Positions 56,549 to 64,000 of a stretch of 64,000 bases of DNA are shown piece after piece. The first letter of the stretch is position 1, and every line of letters begins with the position of its first letter. This DNA comes from Edaphochlamys debaryana. Taxonomy: Eukaryota; Chlorophyta; Chlorophyceae; Chlamydomonadales. The notes below the pieces were generated by a model. The model was not told the DNA's origin. It did no database searches and saw nothing but the letters and a program-made list of their open reading frames with translations. The position numbers were made by a program, and so were the translations under genes. The DNA is taken from assembly GCA_016858145.1 (NCBI GenBank), contig JAEHOE010000136.1:124001-188000 (forward strand). Reading direction: 5' to 3'.

Positions 56549-58975
56549 TCACTCCAGGTCCGAATCATCCACGTCCGAAGACGGCTCCTCCTGCCCCCAG
56601 TTGAACTCCTCCTGCCCGCCCGGAAGGGCGAGCGCCAGCATCCTCCGCAGCCGCCGCAGCTCACTGCCGCCGCCGGGATCGGCCCAGATGGCCGCTAGCG
56701 CCTGCGTCGAGGGGTGGTGTGGGGGCGGGGGCAATGAATGCAAGGACGACCAGGTGCGAGAGAAAGACATGTGAAGAGGGCAGCGCGTGGCTCGCTCAAT
56801 CCGGGTAAACCGGCGCTGCCGTCAACGGTAGCGTTGCGAGCCCCAAAGCAGGGTGCGCGCGGTGCGGCGCACGGAGGGGACTCGTACTACCCGCCCGTCC
56901 CTTGAAAGGTTTCCGAAGGCCCCTTCCCAGGCTACAGCCAAGCGCCCAGATGTGACCACGGGGCTCACCGCGGACGTGCCCTCCGCCTCCAGGAGCTCGC
57001 GGTCCCTCTGCCGCTCCTCCCCCCCGCCGCCTCCTCCGCCAGGGACCGGCTGCCCAGCGCCATCCTCCGCCCCGTCGCTCGCGCTCTCGCCCTCGCTTTC
57101 GACCTCGTCCTCGACCTCGCTATCATCGTCAGCTCCGCTCGCTCCGCCATCCACGCCCCAGCTCCCCACGTCCCAGCTCCCCACGCCCCAGCTCTCCACG
57201 CCGCCCCCATCGTCGCCAGTGTCAAGGGCGGGGGCGTCGTGCGGCCCCCGCAGCCGCACACGGGCGGTTTCGTGCGGCCCCACGTACAGAATCAGCTTCT
57301 CGGGCTTGCCCAGCAGCCTGCGGGGCCGGGGGGCGACAGGGGAAGCACGCACGGGTTGGGCGCCTGGGGCTCCCTAGCGAGAGGGCCGTCCAAGCTACAA
57401 GGCAGGCAGAGTGCATGGGCTCCTCAGTCACAGCCCAGCCCGTGATGGGTTGGCCCCAGAGGACCAGGCCCCTCAGGACCAGCGTTGCCGTACATGCTGA
57501 TGCGCCCAAGCCATGCGATGCCGCCGCTCCCCCGCCGCCCCAGGTAGCCCCAGGCCTCACCGCACCGCCTGCTCCACCTCGGCCGCCGTAGCGCCGCGGC
57601 ACCGCAGCGACGGCACCTGCACCCGCGCCGCCGTGTACTCCTCCAGCAGGCTCGCCAGCAACCACCCCCGGTGCTCGCGCGGTCCCGCGGGCCCCAGCCC
57701 CACGCTGCAGGCCAGGCGCAGCTCACCCCCGGCATCCTTTGGGCAGGGTCGGGCTCTGGGCAGCAGCCCGTGCGCCAGTGCCCTCACCAGTGCGTCCAAG
57801 TCCCGTAGAGGGACGTGGGAGCGGCGTGCGGAGGTGGTTGCGGCCAGGTCGATTGAAATGAGGGAGTGCGTGTGGAAGCGGAGGGCCAGGGTGGTGCCGG
57901 TGAGGCAGCTCGGGACGGCGTCGTTGCCAGCGCCGGCGTTGACGGTGAAGTTCCTGATCGTCAGCTGTTCCAGGCGCGGCAGCATAAACAGGAACAGCTG
58001 TACGTGTTGGGCGGTGACCTTGTAGCACTTGTCGGGGTGCAGCTACGGGCGGGGGGCACGACACATGAGGCACAGGTGCGGTCAGGAACGCCGGGTTCGA
58101 CGCCGAGTCCTGCAAGGGTTACAGGGTTGCGCAGTGCATGCGTATCCGAAGGAGACAAATATGCTGTTGCAGCGAAAGGTATACGGTAATTGCCCCTTGC
58201 AGTGTGCCCCTGCCCCACTCCGCCCCCGCCCGACCCCTCCGGCTCCCACCTCCAGGTGCCTCAGGCCTTGCAAGAAGCAGATGCGCAGCACGCCGTCCTC
58301 AGTCAGGCCGTCGCCACGATCATCAAGGCCGTCAAGCACCACGAGGCGCGTGAGCCCCGCGCCCCCCAGCGCCCCCAGGCCCTCGGCCAGGCCCAGGTTG
58401 GGCAGCGTGAGGTCCCGCAGGTGGTGGAGGCAGCGCAGCGCCGCAAGCAACGTCCCGTTGGGGTCGAGGCTGAGCGATCTGTCGCCGAAGCTGCGGGAAG
58501 GGTCGGCGTCGTCTGGGCGGGCGGAGATCATGCCCGAGGGCAGCCGTACGGTAACCAGGCTCCGGAGCAGGCTCAGCAGCGCGGCGAGGGGGGCGGCCGG
58601 GATGTCAAAGACCCCATTCTCGTCGATGGGGTCTTCCTCGATGGCCAGCTCAGTCACGCGCTGGCGAGTGGCCTCTGGTGCCCCCGCGAACGGGAGTCGC
58701 AGGAGCTGCACGCGCTGTTCGCGAGTGACCACCCGTGCGTCCCAAACCAGCGAGACCGAAGAGCACTTCGGCCATATCCGTAGGCCCCCCGACCTCCAGA
58801 AGTCGGCACTGCCGGGCTGCAGGCGGATACTTAAGCGAGTAATGTTGGTATCCACTATGCTGCGAAGCTGCTTGAACGCGAGCCGAGCGCCATGCAGGCT
58901 TCGGAGGCTGACCTCCGACAGAATGCGGCGCCACACCTCGTGTGGGAGCTCGGGCAGTGGAGCCATGGCTGGCAT
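56549..58975 (-). CDS. F-box/leucine-rich-repeat protein
   Basis: A four-exon model (58975-58250, 58042-57561, 57317-56969, 56701-56549) is in phase and encodes 569 aa. Residues 7-45 form an F-box (LPELPHEVWRRILSEVSL ... AFKQLRSIVD), so the protein may recruit substrates to an SCF ubiquitin ligase. Leu-rich repeats follow (LRCLHHLRDLTLPNLGL, LTRLVVLDGL, LRHLE, LPRLEQLTIRNF). The third exon adds an acidic Asp/Glu/Ser/Gly stretch and the last is short and acidic. Substrate unknown. Its 3' half is copied, broken, at 61.95-62.8 kb. Confidence 0.75.
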
Positions 58976-58998
58976 CCTTCTGGACCGTGCAGCCAGGG

Positions 58999-59023
58999 TA
59001 TCTATATCTATCTATCTATCTAT
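58999..59023. repeat. (TATC)n microsatellite
   Basis: A short TATC/CTAT tetranucleotide run lies just upstream of the F-box gene's start codon, in its 5' UTR or promoter. Confidence 0.9.
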
Positions 59024-59208
59024 GAAGGGAGAATAGAAGGTGAATGAAGGCGGGGAGGGGAGAGAGGGCACGAGTGATGTGTTCGAGTCCATGTCATACT
59101 CAGCGATATGTATATGGCCAGAGCCCTCATGCATGTACAGGCCTCAGAACAGGCCTCAGTATGGCCCAAGCAAACAGCCCATGTCCAGCCGCCTACCCTC
59201 AGTAGGGT

Positions 59209-59799
59209 CAGGGATGGGGGCGAAATCCCGAGGGCCCTTCAGGCGGGCGAAATTAATGATTAGTTTCGCCACCACGGAAGGCGAAACATAACGCCGATTG
59301 GGCCTGCCCAATATCGCCTGGGGTTTCGCCCAGCCATCTTCCGAGCAATTCTGCCATTCCAAGCTGTGCCAGCAGCTTTCTGGCCGCGCAGCAACCCCCC
59401 TGTCGAGCTACACTTCCATTTAGATGTTGTCCGTTGTGCTGCGAGAGGCCCAGGACCGCAGGAGACCGCCCGGGCAGGGTCCAACCCTGAGACACGGCTC
59501 GACACGGCCTTACCCCACGGCTCCCTCGCTGCTCGCCACCCCTCTTCCCCCTACACGACGGTCACCCCTTCGCATACAACGCAGCAAACTACCAGATTAG
59601 CACTTCAGGGAGTTGTTTGGGGCATCTTGGGGGGTCAACAAGCTGTTTCAGCCAAGAGGAACCCGCCCTCAGCGCAGTTTCGCCTGAAATTACGCCGAAG
59701 TTTCGCCACCCTGGCGATAAGGAGGCCCCGGCGAGAACCCCAGCGAAATACATGGCGAAATAGGCAGGCGAAATAGTTTCGATTTCGCCCCCATCCCTG
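59209..59799. mobile_element. Non-autonomous hAT element (MITE-like), 591 bp
   Basis: Terminal inverted repeats begin CAGGGATGGGGGCGAAATC (59209-59227) and end GATTTCGCCCCCATCCCTG (59781-59799), a perfect 19-bp match. They are flanked by identical 8-bp target duplications AGTAGGGT at 59201-59208 and 59800-59807. An 8-bp duplication with CAGGG ends is the signature of hAT transposons. Many GGCGAAA/TTTCGCC hexamer-type repeats lie just inside both ends, as expected for transposase-binding subterminal motifs. No transposase is encoded, so it must have moved in trans. Confidence 0.93.
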
Positions 59800-59807
59800 A
59801 GTAGGGT

Positions 59808-61072
59808 AGTGTAGGGACTCCTCCCCCCTTGCCCACGCACGGCACGTCCTTCCCCCACCGACTCCCCTCCGCGCTCCCCCCCTCCACCCCTCCACCCCCT
59901 CGCCTAATGCCGCCCCCGCTGTACGGCCCAGACGACGACATGTATGTCATGTATGTCTTCCTGCATCTCGACCCCACCGTTGAACGAGGGGGATACATTG
60001 GCGGCAGGATTGTCAGCGTTCAGTGTCAGCCTGGAGTACTTGTCACTTTGGTTGGCTTGCCCCAGTCTCCGCTCGGAGAGCGGAGCAGGGGCTATGCCTA
60101 TGCGGTCACGTCGCAGCCTGCCAGGTTGGTGACATTCTCTACTACGGAGAAGTAAGATCAGAGGAAGTTCTAGAGTCGCTGACGCCCGGAGGCGCCCCCG
60201 CCGCCAGGCAGTGCCCCAGCGTAGAAGCAGAGTGCCGTCTAATGCAATGGGCAGGCCGCAGGGGCCGCGGGAAGCCCTGGCGAGGGACGCGGGCGACCCG
60301 TTTGCGGACTGCCGACGCGGTTGCGGTGTTCTCCCGAGGCACGCTAGAGCGCCTGCGACGAGCCGCGCGTGCCACGCATGCTGCATTAGGGATGTCACCT
60401 ACATGATGCGCTCTGTCGTGTGGTTCAGCGCGGCGGGGTACACGTGCCGTGCCGCGGCCACGCCGCCACGCGGCCTCCCTCCCCCCGCAGCCCCCTGCGC
60501 CGCCCGCGACCCACCGGCGACCCACCGGCCATGCACATCCAACCCCAAGTCCCGCTGCCAAAAAAAGGGGGGCAAGCCCGGACTGCTGCGCAGCTCAGTG
60601 GTTTAGCTTAGGGTCCGCGCGGCCGGCGGCGGAGGTGGAGAGCGGGGCATCGGCAGCGCTTGACCGCGGGGGAAGGGAAAAACGAGGTCATGCGAAAAAC
60701 AGGCCAGCAGAGTGCAGACCCAGGTTCCTTTCCGAACAATCGGGGACTGGCTACGTGGCCAGGATGCAACCCGCAGTGACGCGGTGACCATGCGACCAGG
60801 GCTTTCGCCAGAGCACTGCGAAGTTGTCCGAAGCTGTCCGAAGCGGTCCGGATGGGGTGCAGGGCTGCGAGGTTGTTGTCCGCCGGACGGCCAGGCCACA
60901 GGCCACGTGGGGTTTGCGTGGCCAGGCCGGGCCGGGTCCAGGGGCAGGGTGTGGCCCGTGAGCCTAGGGGTCGGGAAGCAGGTGTTGGTTACGGGGGTTC
61001 CGTTTGCAGGTGACGCCCCCTACCGGTGCCGTCGTTTCTGGGGAGCTCGTCGGAGCCCGGCGGTTTCGCTGT
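59808..61072. other. Intergenic region with tRNA-like repeat copy
   Basis: No gene recognised. At 60564-60606 it contains GGGGGCAAGCCCGGACTG then GCGCAGCTCAGTGGTTTAG, the second copy of the A-box-like repeat also found at 42.39 kb. Confidence 0.45.
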
Positions 61073-61680
61073 TGTTTTGTCGGTTGGCTTCATCGCAGCT
61101 GTGCGCGGTGAGGAGCGAGATAGGGTCCGATATCAACATATATGCATTCGCAGCACGCCGGAGAATGCGGGCGCGAAGGCCCCGAACGTTGGCTTGCAGG
61201 TCGCCGCGCACGGCCATGTCCGTAACCGCTCCCGAGTCGCCCCTGTCCCCGAGGCCTCTTCCATCCCCGCCGTGCCGACGCCCCAGCCGAAACCCCCTCT
61301 CCCACGCTGACCGTCAAGGTCCATGCCGGGTCTGCCGACTTGCCCACCCTCCGGCACACTCTCCCCGGCGGGCTGCCCGCCCCAACCAGCAGGCGGCCAT
61401 GACTGCTGTGCTCAACAAGCATTCCACACGCCACCTCACCACACGCCACCTCACCACACCCAGTCGGAAGCGACTCCCCGGGCCCACGTCACCCGGGCCC
61501 ACGCCCCACGCCCCACCCGGGCCCACGCCCCACGTCACCACACGCCACCTCACCACACCCCGTCGCAAGCGACTCCCCGGGTTCCCAGCCAATACTGTCT
61601 GGTTCCTGACGCCCCCATGCCTTTGACAGGCTGTACTCCGTGCCAGAGCAAGGATCTCATCAAGCCCCCACCATGCCCTC
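61073..61680. repeat. Duplicate of 55350-55870 with internal expansion
   Basis: Highly similar to the region upstream of the 280-aa gene. A block of GGGCCCACG(T/C)C-type units at about 61478-61540, plus a second CACCTCACCACACCC-GTCG-AAGCGACTCC unit, is present only here, so the copy expanded by local tandem duplication. Confidence 0.8.
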
Positions 61681-61689
61681 TCCCCCATA

Positions 61690-62800
61690 GTACGGTAGGC
61701 ACTTGAGCCGGTCCAAATCTTGTGCTCGTACCCTCCATCTCGCCCCCGGATCTCGGCCGGGAGGGGATTCCGGGAGGGGGTTCCTGCATGCTCTTGCGTC
61801 GCCCCCATCTGTCCCCAGCCCCCAGCCCCCAAATCACTCCAGGTCCGAATCACGGCACGGACACGGCCCCTAGCCCCCTGTACTGTGGCTCAGGGTCCAG
61901 TCTGGGCCTCCTTGTCGACCTGACCGGTCCTCCTCTCATCAGTTGCCCTCGTCCTCCTCCTCCTCCTCCTCCTCCTCGTCCCCCTCCTCCCCCCCTCCCC
62001 GGACATCGAGCGCCAACATCCTCCGCAGCCGCCGCAGCTCGCTGCCGCCGCCCGGGTCGGCCCAGATGGCCGCTAGCGCCTGCACGGGGCGGAGGGGGGG
62101 GAGGAGGGGAGATGGGGCGGGGAAAGTGCAAGGTTATAATGAGGGCAGCGTGCGGGTGTGAGGCGCCCTTTACTAAGGTAGGCCGTCAGCGGTAGCGGTT
62201 GGGGCCCCAAGGCAGAGTGCGCGCGGCGCGGCGCGTGGAGAGGACTTGCAAGCCCTCCCGCCCGTCCCTAACGGGGTTTTCGGAAGCCCCTTCCCAGCCC
62301 CAGGCTACAGCCAAGCGCCCAGATGTGACCACGGGGCTCACCGCGGACGTGCCCTCCGCCTCCAGGAGCTGGCGGTCCTGCTGCCGCTACCCCCGGCCTC
62401 CTCCGCCAGGGACCCGCGGCTGCCCAGCGCCATCCTCCGCCCCGTCGATCTCGCTCTCGCCCTCGTCCTCGCTGTCCACGTCAGCTCCGCCCGCTCCATC
62501 ACCCATGCCCCCGACCTCGCCCCCGACCTCGCCGTCCACGCTGCCCGCACCGTCCAGGGCGGGGCGGGGCGTCGTGCGGCCCCCGCAGCTGCACACGGGC
62601 GGTGTCGTAGTGCCCCACGTACAGGACCAGCTTTCTCTGGCTTGCCCAGCAGCCTGCGGGGCGGGGGAGAGACAGGTGCTCTACCCGCGCGCATTACCAT
62701 ACCGGTAGGTACTGGTGCATGCGCGCACCCATGCCCCAAGCCACCGCTCCCCCGCCGCCCCAGGTAGCTCCAGGCCTCACCGCACCGCCTTCTCTGCCGT
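61690..62800 (-). pseudogene. Broken duplicate of F-box gene 3' half
   Basis: Matches about 56400-57570. The last exon equivalent (61950-62081) keeps ALAAIWADPGGGSELRRLRRMLAL and is then replaced by a CTC-rich run. The third exon equivalent (62344-62660) starts LLGKPEK but has an extra base that shifts the frame. The second exon survives only as its splice-donor edge near 62780, and the F-box exon is absent. A GCCCCAGGTAGC-CC-GG-CCTCAC segment occurs twice here (near 62758 and 62855). Confidence 0.78.
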
Positions 62801-63251
62801 CTCCCTGCTGCTACGCCATCTATCGACACGTACGCCGGGGCAGCCCTGGCCGCCCCAGGTAGCCCCGGGCCTCACCTCAACTCCTCACGGCTCCTCCTGT
62901 CACTCCCTCGCCCCCTGCTGCCCCCACTCCGCCTGCCGCGCAGGTAGGAGTACCTGTAGCTGCTCAGAGCTAGGAGCATCTTGGCAGGAGGAAGGCGGGC
63001 CGTTGGTGGAGCCAGCATTGGAGCGCGGGCAAGGGGTTGCATCCGTCCGCATGGCCAGCACGGACGTCCGTACGCATCTCGGCACAGCAGGCCGCGCAGG
63101 CACCACGTTGCACAGACATGTAGCCCTGCGATCAGGGGTTGAAGTACAGCTTAGTCTATTGCAGCTGGGCGCACAACTAGTTCAAAATGCGCTACGCACC
63201 AGGCATCAGCAGCTCGGCGCGCCGTGCTCCCTGTGCCCGCCAGCAGCTCTG
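62801..63251. other. Region upstream of the strawberry-notch-like gene
   Basis: No coding exon is firmly supported. The reading frame of the first modelled exon stays open upstream and contains a CSLCPP motif, so an earlier exon or earlier start is possible. Confidence 0.4.
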
Positions 63252-63792
63252 ATGGACCTAACGGAACTGGGTGCGCAGCTGGGCGATGACGGAGGAGCGC
63301 CACGCGCGGAGGACATCCCCGACCTGGTCCATTCCGACGTGAGCTGCTTGCCGCTGCTGTGCCTACGAAACAGTCTTACATGCTTGACCAGCAGCAGCGC
63401 CAGAGCTTTGGAAGCCTGGTTCTCGCGTTTGGGGTTGGTGCATGCCGGCACTCCCGCCAATTTCTGGGCTCGCCTCCTTCGCGACACAGGATGAGGCCGA
63501 GGAGGGAGAGGTCGAGACGTACACGGGCTACAAGTGAGCGTGCAGCGCAGCCCTTGCGACTTTCGCGCGGGCCACGTGCCAACCGCTGTTCTTCCCGCCC
63601 GCCCCCGCCTCCGCTCCCCGATGAGCACAACCAACCATTGAGCTAGCCAACCGCGCATCACCCATCGCACTGCTTCCCTGCCGCAGGCCCGCCAAAGTTC
63701 GCGAGGGCCGCAGCCATCCCGACCCCATCGTGGAGACCGCCACCCTCGCGTCCGTGGTCCCCCCCGACTACAACTACACACACCGACTCCAC
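63252..63792 (+). CDS. SBNO: Strawberry-notch-type helicase, N-terminal exons (partial)
   Basis: Three exons (63252-63338, 63490-63533, 63687-63792) join in phase, and the gene continues beyond the window. The third exon encodes KPAKVREGRSHPDPIVETATL then SVVPPDYNYTHRLH. This matches the conserved entry to the helicase-like domain of strawberry notch/SBNO proteins (PxK...G..HPDxxVETxSLxxVxPPxxxY). In Arabidopsis the orthologue is FORGETTER1, a nuclear chromatin co-regulator. The N-terminal exons are acidic. The start ATG at 63252 is provisional. The remainder to 64000 is a C-rich intron. Confidence 0.72.
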
Positions 63793-64000
63793 GTGAGCTC
63801 CGGATCCGTAACCGCCCTTGTACGGCATCTTCTTCCCACTTATGCGTCTGCCGCTGCCCCGGCATCGCCACCGGTATTCCACGCACGACCGCAACCCCTC
63901 CAGCCTCCCCACTCCACCCCACCCCCCCCTCCGCCTTTCCCCCCCCTCGGCACTTCCCCTCCCGTCTACCCCCTCCCCTCTACCCCCTCCCCTCTACCCC

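Overview
The window is nuclear DNA from a GC-rich green alga of the Chlamydomonas/volvocine type. The evidence is high GC, genes split by short GC-rich introns (GT-AG with some GC-AG), TGTAA as a probable poly(A) signal, low-complexity Ala/Pro/Gly linkers, and LINE and hAT elements. No bacterial operon, CRISPR array, rRNA or complete tRNA gene is seen. I built the exon models by hand from splice sites and reading phase. Most models stay in frame from start to stop, which is the main support for them.

Left part (1-12.4 kb): the 3' end of an EF-hand gene (+), then a 6.4-kb LINE (-) inserted inside a broken copy of the last exon of a GTPase gene, then an inverted, degenerate paralogue of the EF-hand gene. 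Middle (12.9-32.5 kb): seven intron-rich or large genes. Two encode probable repeat/F-box-like proteins of 768 and 617 aa. Four encode proteins I cannot identify (432, 899, 947 and 599 aa); three of these look like paralogues by intron phase and motif. One plus-strand gene carries a divergent nucleotidyltransferase-like domain. Next come a degenerate tandem-repeat block (33.2-34.3 kb) and two 5'-incomplete LINE copies (34.9-36.1 and 37.8-40.0 kb), with an EF-hand gene fragment and a possible mitochondrial-protein gene between them.

Right part (40.5-64 kb): a 25-exon gene (-) predicted to fuse an FSH-type serine hydrolase, an RWD domain and an OBG-family GTPase of the archaeal MJ1332 / yeast YGR210C type. 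It is divergently paired, 406 bp apart, with a six-exon pICln gene (methylosome subunit, +). Then follow a 280-aa unknown gene (-), an F-box/leucine-rich-repeat gene (-), a non-autonomous hAT element with perfect 8-bp target duplications, a duplicated broken copy of the F-box gene's 3' half, and the first exons of a strawberry-notch-type helicase (+) that runs off the window.

Most unusual observations: the three-domain hydrolase-RWD-GTPase fusion; a ~600-bp module at the 5' end of two otherwise different LINEs; the local family of rapidly diverging unknown genes; and the same kind of partial exon duplication (acceptor plus exon start) in two unrelated genes.
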